DNA of 6,699 nucleotides from Flavobacteriales bacterium (GCA_003456455.1 DMRV01000013.1:1223-7921), one strand, 5' to 3'; shown: positions 1 to 6,655, counted from the first letter of the stretch. Translations and numbers: made by a program. The notes: a model not told the origin generated them from the letters alone.

Positions 1-378
1 GGAGATACTTTATCTGGAGAATATTTGACCAAAGACGGTGAGATTCTGGACGAATGGACCGTCATTAAGCAATCTGACCCAAATAGTAGTATAGAAGATG
101 GAACGGCATTTCCTGTTTCTGGTATTGATGTTTATCCTAATCCGTTTAATGCTGAGGCAACGGTACAGTTTGAGGTCTATCAAAACCTTTGGGCAAATGT
201 GGAACTCGTTGATTTAAAAGGCCAGATTTTACACGAATTCCATAAAGGGAAAATGTCCCCAGGCACGAAAAAGTATGCGGTAAACGCCTCAGAGCTTGGA
301 TTGGCAAAAGGTGCGTACTTAATTCGTGTGATAACTGATAAACGTCCGGCAGTGGCACGCATTATTAAGGTTGAATAA
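1..378 (+). CDS. T9SS cargo protein, C-terminal fragment with type A sorting domain (5' end outside window)
   Basis: This is the last 125 codons of a larger secreted protein; the frame is open at base 1, so the true start lies outside the window and the TTG at base 25 is not a real start. The last 80 or so residues match the type A (Por secretion system) C-terminal sorting domain: an 'IDVYPNPFN' opening (YPNPF at fragment residues 45-49), alternating beta-strand segments ('VELVDLKGQIL'), an 'LAKGAYLIRV' strand and a short basic C-terminal strand ending RIIKVE. In the Bacteroidota such domains direct passenger proteins through the outer membrane by the type IX system, where they are normally cleaved and the passenger is attached to the surface or released. 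The passenger itself is not visible, so its activity is unknown. The stop codon lies 3 bases before the next ATG, suggesting co-transcription with the TlpA-like gene. Confidence 0.9.
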   Translation, partial: GDTLSGEYLTKDGEILDEWTVIKQSDPNSSIEDGTAFPVSGIDVYPNPFNAEATVQFEVYQNLWANVELVDLKGQILHEFHKGKMSPGTKKYAVNASELGLAKGAYLIRVITDKRPAVARIIKVE

Positions 379-381
379 TAC

Positions 382-1836
382 ATGAATAAATTACTTACAA
401 TTGCTGCGCTCGTGCTGGTTAACACCGCTTGGGCGCAGCAATTTCGTTTTACTGGCAATATCAGCGGAATGGCTGATGAAAACCTCCGAGTTGAGTTCCC
501 GCAAGGTTACTTCGGAAACACTTTATTGGAGGATGTTGCTGTTTCCAACGCATCATTCTCCAAAACAGTAACCATCCCAACTTCGGGTTGGATGAAGGTG
601 AGTTACCACGATAAAGACAAGACCCTCTTTGTCTGGAAAAACGCCACATCGTTAAACATCAATTTCGATGCTGATTTTTTGGATGATACAAGCACCGTAA
701 GATTAAGTGGCGATGGTGCAGCCATTCATGATTTCGCATCTCAGATTAATGATAAGTTTGGAGAACGACTTTCTGTTGATTGGTTGAGTGGTCAGGCGCA
801 AAGCGCCACCAACATAGACGGAATGGAGATGGAGATTTTTGCGCTGCGCAATGATGTAATATTTGCTTTGAATAAAGCCGAAGCTCAATTACCAGCAGAC
901 TTCCTAAAAGCATATAAGAATCACCTTGCCTACTATTACTATTTATCGCTGTTTAAGTTTTCTGAGATGAAAACGGCAGGTAGTTCTATCCCTAAGGCAA
1001 CAGAAATCCCCAAAGTTCTGATTGAAGGCTTAGACTGGGAACGCATGAATAAAAGCTCAGAACTGGATAGCAAATTCTTTCGTGAGCTCTTGATTCAATT
1101 TGTTAACTACCGTGCTTTGGAAGCATACGACTTTATGAAGTTTCCAGATAAGCAAGCTGTTGTACAGGAAGCATTCAATCTCGCACGAGAAAATCTAAAA
1201 GGAGAATCTCTCCAGTATTTTCTCACTAAAACCATGTTGGCTAATTCAGCAAATATGCAGCCTTCTTTGTTACGTCAAATGCGGGATTATCTGAGTGGAA
1301 CAGAATCTTCCGATGTGTTTGTGAAGTTGGTGGCAGATAGTTTGAGTGAAGAGCTTCTGGCGAAGGATGACGAGGTGGAAATAGTACTGAATGATACAGA
1401 ATCATCGCATGATGAGATTGATGTTGAACTGCAAGGTTTGAATGGCAAGATGTTCAAACTCTCAGAACTGAAGGGTAAAGTGGTTTACCTAGATATTTGG
1501 GCAAGTTGGTGTGGACCATGTCGCAAACAATTTCCTGCTGCCAAGGCTCTGAAAGCTCAATTAAGTAAGAAAGAGAAAAAGAGTATTGAATTTCTTTACA
1601 TCTCAATCGACAATACCGAAACTGTGTGGAAACGCGCCATCGAAGAACTCGGAATTGAAGGTGTTCATGGTCTCTCTAAAGGAGGTTGGGGTTCAGAAGC
1701 AACTTCCAAGTTCGGGGTCAGCAGTATTCCGCGCTACTTAATATTTGATAAAAAGGGTAAAGTGGTTGATGATAATGCACCACGCCCGAGCGACCCCAAC
1801 TTGCTGAAGATTCTACGAAAGTTGGCAGATTGGTAA
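382..1836 (+). CDS. Exported TlpA/ResA-like thioredoxin-fold protein with long N-terminal extension
   Basis: The 484-residue product begins with a Sec signal peptide (MNKLLT, hydrophobic core, likely cleavage after AWA at residue 18). No lipobox cysteine is present, so it should be a free periplasmic or exported protein. Residues about 20-110 are beta-rich and resemble the DUF4369-type N-terminal domain often found on Bacteroidota TlpA proteins. Residues about 110-345 are mostly helical and I do not recognise them. Residues about 347-484 form a thioredoxin fold: 'GKVVYLDIWASWCGPCRKQF' with catalytic C377-G-P-C380, and the cis-proline P450 in 'SSIPRYLIF'. The family reduces or exchanges protein disulfides in the envelope, for example in cytochrome c maturation or folding of exported proteins; the substrate cannot be inferred here. 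The ATG lies 3 bases after the upstream stop, with only a weak, distant AAGG upstream. It may serve the T9SS cargo gene next to it, which is inference. Confidence 0.9.
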   Translation: MNKLLTIAALVLVNTAWAQQFRFTGNISGMADENLRVEFPQGYFGNTLLEDVAVSNASFSKTVTIPTSGWMKVSYHDKDKTLFVWKNATSLNINFDADFLDDTSTVRLSGDGAAIHDFASQINDKFGERLSVDWLSGQAQSATNIDGMEMEIFALRNDVIFALNKAEAQLPADFLKAYKNHLAYYYYLSLFKFSEMKTAGSSIPKATEIPKVLIEGLDWERMNKSSELDSKFFRELLIQFVNYRALEAYDFMKFPDKQAVVQEAFNLARENLKGESLQYFLTKTMLANSANMQPSLLRQMRDYLSGTESSDVFVKLVADSLSEELLAKDDEVEIVLNDTESSHDEIDVELQGLNGKMFKLSELKGKVVYLDIWASWCGPCRKQFPAAKALKAQLSKKEKKSIEFLYISIDNTETVWKRAIEELGIEGVHGLSKGGWGSEATSKFGVSSIPRYLIFDKKGKVVDDNAPRPSDPNLLKILRKLADW

Positions 1837-1960
1837 TCGATGATTTAATTTGGGAGATTGACTATGTTCAATCCTGCTTTCTAAGACGACTATGATGCCG
1901 TTTGGAAATACAAGCTTTAAGCTGCTTGAAATGTTGTCTTTCCCAATAAACGTCTCAAAT

Positions 1961-2005
1961 AAAATGCACCTTTAGTCTAAGATTGGTAGGTTGCATTTTG
2001 TTTCT
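1961..2005 (+). terminator. Probable intrinsic, possibly bidirectional terminator after the TlpA-like gene
   Basis: Bases 1961-1968 (AAAATGCA) pair perfectly with 1992-1999 (TGCATTTT). The stem can be extended by CC/GG and T/A pairs across a one-base bulge at 1991. The right arm runs into a T-rich tail (TTTTGTTTCTTT, 1996-2007), as expected of a rho-independent terminator. The stem is AT-rich and the loop is long, about 17 bases, and contains its own small TTAG-T-CTAA inverted repeat, so folding strength is uncertain. Because the outer arms are A4/T4, the structure could also work on the opposite strand. It lies 125 bases after the stop codon of the TlpA-like gene. Confidence 0.45.
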
Positions 2006-2008
2006 TTA

Positions 2009-2029
2009 ATACGCAAGTTCTGGGCGTAT
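2009..2029. repeat. Short inverted repeat (ATACGC / GCGTAT) in the intergenic region
   Basis: Bases 2009-2014 (ATACGC) are the exact reverse complement of 2024-2029 (GCGTAT), separated by 9 bases; flanking TTA and TAA can extend the pairing with a two-base bulge. It sits directly after the putative terminator and about 65 bases before the sulfotransferase-like start. It could be part of the terminator region, a 5' leader hairpin or a protein-binding site for the downstream gene. A six-base perfect arm can also occur by chance. Confidence 0.25.
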
Positions 2030-2084
2030 ATTAACATGAACCAAAGCCTTACTTTCGGGGGGATTATAGACTCTGCTCCTATAT

Positions 2085-2089
2085 AAGGA
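2085..2089 (+). promoter_or_regulatory. Shine-Dalgarno-like AAGGA before the TTG start
   Basis: AAGGA lies 5 bases before the TTG at 2095, a good position for a ribosome binding site. It is the main reason for preferring TTG 2095 to the in-frame GTG codons at 2119 and 2122, which have no such sequence upstream. Bacteroidota often do not depend on Shine-Dalgarno pairing, so this support is only moderate. Confidence 0.4.
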
Positions 2090-2094
2090 CTTAT

Positions 2095-2835
2095 TTGAAG
2101 AGTTGTCTGTTTTTAGTTGTGGTGAAAAAGAAATTCGAAAATATTTTTGTTTTGAATACTGGAAGGTGCGGCTCTGCCACTTTTGCCAAGGCTTGCCAGC
2201 ATATTATCAATTACACTTCTGCTCATGAGTCACGCTCTTCGTCAATAGGCGATTCCCGACTCAACTACCCACCTTCTCATATTGAAGTAGACAACAATCT
2301 TTCTTGGATGCTTGGAAGTCTAGACGAGCGTTACGGTAATGAAGCATTCTATGTTCATCTAGAGCGCGAGAAGGGAAAAGTAGTGACAAGTTGTAGTAAA
2401 CTCTGGGGTCATAGTTTTAACAATCTTAAATTTTTTACTGGATTATTGGGGAATGTTCCTGACTTATTGTCAGACTCGGATAAATTAACTGTTACAACAC
2501 AATTCATCGATGGTATAACGTCTTCCATCAATCTTTTTCTCCGAGATAAAACCAATATGGTTAGGGTAGATATTGATGATCCCAAAAAAACGTTCACGAA
2601 ATTTTGGCAACTTATTGAAGCAGAAGGCGATCTCGAAAAAGCATTATCAGAGTTTGACGTGAGACACAACGCGAATCTTACCAGCCCAGAAACAACTAGG
2701 GCGGATCAAGCCTTTCAGCGTGAGATTCGAGAAAAAATATTCAATAAGCGAATTAGCGAAGCACCATCGCGGTCTGAACGGTTGAAGCTGAAATTTGGAT
2801 TGGCGCTGTTCAAAATTACTGGGCTGCGCTCTTGA
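2095..2835 (+). CDS. Putative PAPS-dependent sulfotransferase family protein
   Basis: The 246-residue product (from TTG) carries 'IFVLNTGRCGSATF' (NTGRCGSATF at residues 21-30), the 5'-phosphosulfate-binding loop seen in bacterial sulfotransferase-like proteins at the end of the first beta strand. Further on, 'YVHLEREKGKVVTSC' places R91 and S99 eight residues apart, as in the 3'-phosphate-binding motif of PAPS enzymes. Between them, 'GDSRLNYPPSHIEVDNNLSW' (residues 52-71) looks like a conserved family block that may bind the acceptor. The reaction would be sulfate transfer from PAPS to a hydroxyl or amine; the acceptor is unknown. No signal peptide is evident, so a cytoplasmic enzyme is likely. 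The start is uncertain: no ATG is in frame after the stop at 2032, and family resemblance starts only at about residue 14, so GTG 2119 or 2122 is possible. The 3' end overlaps the convergent glycosyltransferase gene by 20 bases. Confidence 0.72.
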   Translation: MKSCLFLVVVKKKFENIFVLNTGRCGSATFAKACQHIINYTSAHESRSSSIGDSRLNYPPSHIEVDNNLSWMLGSLDERYGNEAFYVHLEREKGKVVTSCSKLWGHSFNNLKFFTGLLGNVPDLLSDSDKLTVTTQFIDGITSSINLFLRDKTNMVRVDIDDPKKTFTKFWQLIEAEGDLEKALSEFDVRHNANLTSPETTRADQAFQREIREKIFNKRISEAPSRSERLKLKFGLALFKITGLRS

Positions 2836-3766
2836 TACGTTTAGCTCCCCAAGAATAGATTAGGTAAACAAACGAGGTGAGTTCTTCGTGTTTTCTGACC
2901 TGAATAAAGCATTTTACTGCGTGGTTCCAAAACGGAACTTCTGGTCTATTTATGGATTGCTGCGCTTTCCGTAGATGCAATTGAAATGGAGACTGAACAT
3001 AAAGTTCTCTAACGTTCTTGCTAATCATTTCAGCTTTGGGTTCTTCCCACTGCACTTCTTGGAAGGCAATCTTTAATTGCTCTATGAGCTCTGGAAGAAA
3101 CAAACTTAAATCTTTCTTATGAGCAACGCTCGCCTGCGTTGGATGAAAGCGATAATGATAGAGCAATTCAGGTAAGTGATGTCCTATTCCAGCCCGCGAT
3201 AACTCCCAAACCCAGTAGTAATCTTCGCCACCAATTTCTTTAAATAATGGACGATACCCACCAACCTTAGCCAACAATTCTTTTCTGAGAAAAATAGTTG
3301 CGCAGCAAATGGTGGGATAGTATTTTGGGTCAGTTGCGTAGCGACCATAATCAATCGAAATATGATTTTCAGAAACCAATTCCCCCGTTTCCGAAATGCG
3401 CACGTAGTCGGTTGTTAGGAAATCCAGTTTCTGATTTAGTTCAAATTGCTCGAAACAACTGCTTAATCGGTTTGGTATGCAGTAGTCATCTGCATCTAAA
3501 AATGTAATAAATGTACCTCTGGCTTTATGAAACAATTCATTGCACGAATCAAGATACCCTCTGTTTTCCGTATGACTGAAAACTTTGATTCGTTTATCTT
3601 GAAATGAACCAATAATTGCCGCGGTGGAATCCGTACTAGCGTCATCCAAAATCAGCAATTCCCAATTAGAGTATTTCTGATTCAGAATAGACTTGATGGC
3701 TTCAGCAATGAATTTCTCCGCGTTAAAAGCGGGCATCAAAACACTAACCAAATGGTCATCCTTCAT
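2816..3766 (-). CDS. Family 2 glycosyltransferase (GT-A fold)
   Basis: The 316-residue product has the standard GT2 order: 'VSVLMPAFNAEKFIAEAIKSI' strand-helix (residues 7-27), nucleotide-binding 'LDDASTDST' (40-48), 'ENRGYLDSCNE' (67-77), the metal-binding DADD at 91-94, and 'GGEDYYWVWEL' (179-189), where E181-D182 fits the acceptor or catalytic-base motif. Residues about 215-316 are helical and not recognised. No strong membrane segment is seen, so it probably acts at the cytoplasmic face, adding one sugar from a nucleotide-sugar donor to a growing glycan; donor and linkage cannot be told. Its ATG overlaps the stop of the preceding gene as ATGA (3766-3763), which points to translational coupling. 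It is the last gene of the visible minus-strand operon and its stop lies inside the convergent sulfotransferase-like gene. Confidence 0.9.
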   Translation of the reverse strand: MKDDHLVSVLMPAFNAEKFIAEAIKSILNQKYSNWELLILDDASTDSTAAIIGSFQDKRIKVFSHTENRGYLDSCNELFHKARGTFITFLDADDYCIPNRLSSCFEQFELNQKLDFLTTDYVRISETGELVSENHISIDYGRYATDPKYYPTICCATIFLRKELLAKVGGYRPLFKEIGGEDYYWVWELSRAGIGHHLPELLYHYRFHPTQASVAHKKDLSLFLPELIEQLKIAFQEVQWEEPKAEMISKNVRELYVQSPFQLHLRKAQQSINRPEVPFWNHAVKCFIQVRKHEELTSFVYLIYSWGAKRIKSAAQ

Positions 3767-4704
3767 TGCTTCAGAAACTTAATTGAAGCAATCCGTGCTT
3801 TCCATTGTAATACTTCAGTTGTAGAAAGTCGCGAGCCTTTTTTTACCATGTCTAAATAGGCACTACATTCATTAGTTTGTTTTCTGCCATAAGCATCAAC
3901 CATTAAGTGCCAAGCAAATTGAGAAAAGAGTTCGTTTTGATTCAAATCTGCTGGTAAGCTGTACTGAACAGATTTTGGAACAGGAAATTCGGTGAAGAAT
4001 TGTGTGAGAATTTCGGGAAGCTCAAATTCTGTTAGCAGAGCATGATAGATGCCATATTTCTCTGTGTTCATCTTTTCTGAATGCAAACTTGATTTTGACT
4101 CATCATGCACTAGAAATTTTGACAATACCTTTTCTGTTGTTTGGATGTTTTTCTGCCCCATTTCGGTGAGAAAACGAAACCATAAATCCATGTCCATACA
4201 GTAATGCAAACCTGCATTTACACCTTCAAACTCTCTCATTAATTCGGTTCGGTAAAAAACTGATGGCTGCCCCATGCTATAATTTCCAAGGGTTGCCTCT
4301 AAAGAATCCCAAATCCTAGCCCCTCCAATGGCAACTCGATTTCCATTCTCATCAATATGTTCACACTTGCCTACAACAACTTGAGTTTCTTCTGATGTAG
4401 TTTCAATTACGTTTTTTAGCGCGTTTTCTGTTAGTTGGTCATCAGCATTCAGCCAATTGAAAAACGTTCCCTCGGCAATAGCCAAACCTTTGTTAGTAGC
4501 ATGACTTTGACCACGGTCTGGTTTGCTCTCCCAATAAGATATTCGGTCTTTGTATTTGCGGATGATATCAACCGTGCCATCTGTGCTGCCGCCATCAATA
4601 ATGATGTACTGTACATCACAATTCTGCCCAAGCACAGAAAGAATACACTTTTCTATTTGCTGAACCTGATTGAGTACAGGTGTGACAATGGTAAAATCAG
4701 GCAT
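3763..4704 (-). CDS. Family 2 glycosyltransferase, WfgS-like subgroup (WLNADD variant)
   Basis: The 313-residue product starts 'MPDFTIVTPVLNQ' and shows 'IIDGGSTDGT' (residues 35-44), 'WESKPDRGQSHATNKG' (58-73), 'WLNADD' (84-89), 'GQPSVFYR' (145-152) and 'LHYCMDMDLWFRF' (166-178). This set is typical of the GT2 subgroup that includes E. coli WfgS-type O-antigen enzymes, in which the metal motif reads N-[SA]-D-D rather than D-x-D. A role in transferring a sugar during surface polysaccharide assembly on the cytoplasmic side is therefore likely; donor and acceptor are unknown. Residues about 215-313 are helical and not recognised. The gene begins inside the end of the fusion gene (8-base overlap, 4697-4704) and ends in an ATGA overlap with the next GT2 gene, so all three should be translated from one message. 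Confidence 0.9.
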   Translation of the reverse strand: MPDFTIVTPVLNQVQQIEKCILSVLGQNCDVQYIIIDGGSTDGTVDIIRKYKDRISYWESKPDRGQSHATNKGLAIAEGTFFNWLNADDQLTENALKNVIETTSEETQVVVGKCEHIDENGNRVAIGGARIWDSLEATLGNYSMGQPSVFYRTELMREFEGVNAGLHYCMDMDLWFRFLTEMGQKNIQTTEKVLSKFLVHDESKSSLHSEKMNTEKYGIYHALLTEFELPEILTQFFTEFPVPKSVQYSLPADLNQNELFSQFAWHLMVDAYGRKQTNECSAYLDMVKKGSRLSTTEVLQWKARIASIKFLKQ

Positions 4705-6655
4705 TCGCCATTTCTAGATAAAGACCAAGATAAGCATCAACCATTTTGCTGAATGGTGTCAATACTGAAGCGCGATATGCAAAATTACCTTTATCCGAAG
4801 TGTGAGTTGCTTCGACTATTTTCCGTTGCAATTGTCCTGCGTTTTTCGACTCAAAAGCAAATTCCAATTCTTCGTCCGAAAGCATCTCGGGAATACCACC
4901 TGCTAAAGAGGCCACAACAGGTTTGCCAGCCGAATGTGCTTCCAAAATGGTAAGAGGTGAATTGTCTTGTTTGCTCGCCTGAACCACAAAAAGTGCGTGT
5001 TTCATCAACTCTACAACCTCCCAATTGTCACGTTTTGATAGCGTAATCAGTCGACCATTTTCAAACTGTTCTTCTTTGACAGGACCACTCACGCAAACTA
5101 AATCAACACTTCTGTCCTTTAATTCAGAATTGGCCCTTGTCCAAGCAGTTTTAAGCGTTTCGAAATCTTTGTATGGGTTGGTTTCGGCATTGTTTGCCAC
5201 AAAAAGAATGTAGCGTTCTGAAGGAGGTTTAATGCTTGCTGATTCCACATCTTGGATGGCGTTTGTAACGAAATGCGCTTTGATACCCTGAGCTTCAAAA
5301 AACCTTTCGCGCAGCCATTGACTTGGAGCTGTAAATCTGATTTTCGATTGAGTGATTAACTCTCTTCGTTTACTGAGTTCCTTTTTCCATTCCATCATTT
5401 CTAAGAACGATAGCTCCGTTCGGTTTAGAACAAAGGGATGGCTATTGCTACCTGTTGTCAACCAAGAATCGTGAAGTGTAAAAATGACGGGTATTTCATG
5501 AGAAATCTTTGCGATTTCATTCAGTTTTAAAGCTGTTCCGTGGAGGTTGTGGATGTGAATCACATCAGGATTTAGCTTTCGAATTTGCTCGATTGGGTCA
5601 GAATTCAATTCCTGAACAGTATCCAAAATAGACTTCTTATCTTGAACAAGGAGCTTACCATCCGGTCCGCGTTTTAATAACTCTTCATGAATGTTGAGTG
5701 TGATTTTCTCAGCTCCGCCACCAACATCAGTAGAGTTGATAAGCACAATTTTTAGTTTCTGACTGGACGACTTCCCGACTTCAGAATAATGAAAGGCTGA
5801 TTTATTCGCTCTCGAAGCGGAACGCCTGCACAGCTCCAATTCCACCTCATATTCACGGTCAATTACAATAGACCGTTCTGATATTTGAAGTGGTTTTAGC
5901 GTTGCTTCATTCTGAATCCAATTTGGCTTTTCGGTCAGATTTGTTCCGTCATTATCGAATCCAATATTCTCAACCAGATTTTTTGAAGGAACAACCGCCA
6001 ACCCATTTTTAGTTAGAATTTGTGCCATCCATTGGTAATCCCACGTGTCAATTTCGCCACGTTTGGCTTTGATGGTAAGTTGCTTGCGCGATTCAGCTAA
6101 CTGAGTTGGGCCGAATGCTTTTTTAAAACCATTGTCATCAATGAATGATTGGATGTATGGTAATTCAGGACGGAAATCATCCCAGCGGTCTCTCCATGTT
6201 GCCCAACCCCAAATGTGGCCTATACGTGAGAAGAAGTGATTTCCTTCTGCTTCCCATTTTCCAAGCGGATTGTTCCCGCTTATCATCCAAACTTTTCGTT
6301 CGTTTCGGTAACGGTTTAATAGGTCATTGGTGAAAGCGAAAAAATGCTCACTCGGCATACAATCATCTTCTAAAATGATTCCTTCTTCAACATTATCGAA
6401 GAACCAATTTATTCCAGTAATCACGGCTTTTTTGCAGCCTTCATTTTTCTCTAAGAATTGAACATTTGAAATAATCGAGGAAAACCGATTGACACAAGAT
6501 TTCACCTCATCCGTCTTAATTCTGTCATCCTTTGATTTTGGCCCATCGCCAGAAACAAAAATGGTTGTAACGCCAAATTCTTTAAGCCGTTGCAACACGC
6601 GGAATGTTTGCTCAGGGCGATTGTAAACGAGAAGCAGAACAGGCGTTTCCATCAC
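4697..6655 (-). CDS. Bifunctional glycosyltransferase: GNT-I/HlpA-like GT-A domain fused to GT4-like GT-B domain
   Basis: Residues 1 to about 280 match the stand-alone bacterial family often annotated 'hemolytic protein HlpA-like' or nucleotide-diphospho-sugar transferase, with a GNT-I-like GT-A fold: 'PVLLLVYNRPEQTF' (5-18), 'EGIILEDDCMPS' with the EDD metal motif (91-102), 'HIWGWATWRDRW' (147-158), 'DTWDYQWM' (203-210) and 'NIGFDNDGT' (230-238). After a polar linker (about 280-300) comes a GT4-like GT-B domain: 'GGGAEK' (312-317), 'VIHIHNLHG' (365-373), 'TLHDSW' (393-398), 'APSQW' (443-447), 'YKDFETL' (495-501), a D564-x7-E572 pair in 'DNSPLTILE' for the nucleotide-sugar, and 'GKPVVASLAGGIPEML' (577-592). 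Two sequential sugar additions by one polypeptide are plausible. The longest frame starts at GTG 6655, but ATG 6652, one codon later, is the likelier start (651 residues) because it overlaps an upstream stop as TGATG. A stop at 6670-6668 excludes longer versions. Confidence 0.88.
   Translation of the reverse strand: MMETPVLLLVYNRPEQTFRVLQRLKEFGVTTIFVSGDGPKSKDDRIKTDEVKSCVNRFSSIISNVQFLEKNEGCKKAVITGINWFFDNVEEGIILEDDCMPSEHFFAFTNDLLNRYRNERKVWMISGNNPLGKWEAEGNHFFSRIGHIWGWATWRDRWDDFRPELPYIQSFIDDNGFKKAFGPTQLAESRKQLTIKAKRGEIDTWDYQWMAQILTKNGLAVVPSKNLVENIGFDNDGTNLTEKPNWIQNEATLKPLQISERSIVIDREYEVELELCRRSASRANKSAFHYSEVGKSSSQKLKIVLINSTDVGGGAEKITLNIHEELLKRGPDGKLLVQDKKSILDTVQELNSDPIEQIRKLNPDVIHIHNLHGTALKLNEIAKISHEIPVIFTLHDSWLTTGSNSHPFVLNRTELSFLEMMEWKKELSKRRELITQSKIRFTAPSQWLRERFFEAQGIKAHFVTNAIQDVESASIKPPSERYILFVANNAETNPYKDFETLKTAWTRANSELKDRSVDLVCVSGPVKEEQFENGRLITLSKRDNWEVVELMKHALFVVQASKQDNSPLTILEAHSAGKPVVASLAGGIPEMLSDEELEFAFESKNAGQLQRKIVEATHTSDKGNFAYRASVLTPFSKMVDAYLGLYLEMANA

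Larger units (their letters stand above)
1837..2094. other. Intergenic region between the TlpA-like and sulfotransferase-like genes
   Basis: This 258-base gap is AT-rich and holds no convincing gene. It contains the terminator-like hairpin (1961-2005), the ATACGC/GCGTAT inverted repeat (2009-2029) and a run of six G residues at 2057-2062. I see no good match to the Bacteroidota promoter pattern (TTTG near -33, TAnnTTTG near -7). The closest -7-like string is TACTTTCG at 2050-2057, and it lacks a matching upstream element. A promoter for the sulfotransferase-like gene is expected here but I cannot place it. Confidence 0.6.

Noticed and set aside
25..378. Treating the TTG at base 25 as the start of a complete 117-residue protein.
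   Set aside because: The frame is open back to base 1, and the content is a C-terminal sorting domain, which belongs at the end of a large protein.
1849..1920. Frame downstream of the TlpA-like stop, in the same reading frame, reading MFNPAF-stop-DDYDAVWKYKL-stop, resembling a decayed coding remnant.
   Set aside because: Very short, contains stops, and matches no family I recognise; most likely chance composition.
1911..1928. CAAGC/GCTTG inverted repeat as an additional terminator of the TlpA-like gene.
   Set aside because: Five-base stem without a T-tract; the hairpin at 1961-2005 is a better candidate.
1892..1975. 27-codon ATG frame (begins MMPFGNTSFKLLEML) in the intergenic region.
   Set aside because: No ribosome binding site, ends inside the putative terminator hairpin, and shows no recognisable similarity.
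2050..2057. TACTTTCG, close to the Bacteroidota -7 element TAnnTTTG, as promoter of the sulfotransferase-like gene.
   Set aside because: One mismatch and no TTTG/TTG element at the expected distance upstream, so not supported as a promoter.
2800..2860. GCGC...GCGC self-complementary pieces near the convergent gene ends as a terminator.
   Set aside because: Only about 4 paired bases and no T-rich tail on either strand.
4435..4752. Plus-strand open frame of about 105 codons opposite the glycosyltransferase genes, and other antisense frames in the window.
   Set aside because: They lie wholly opposite well-supported genes, have low-complexity or atypical composition, and show no family motifs.
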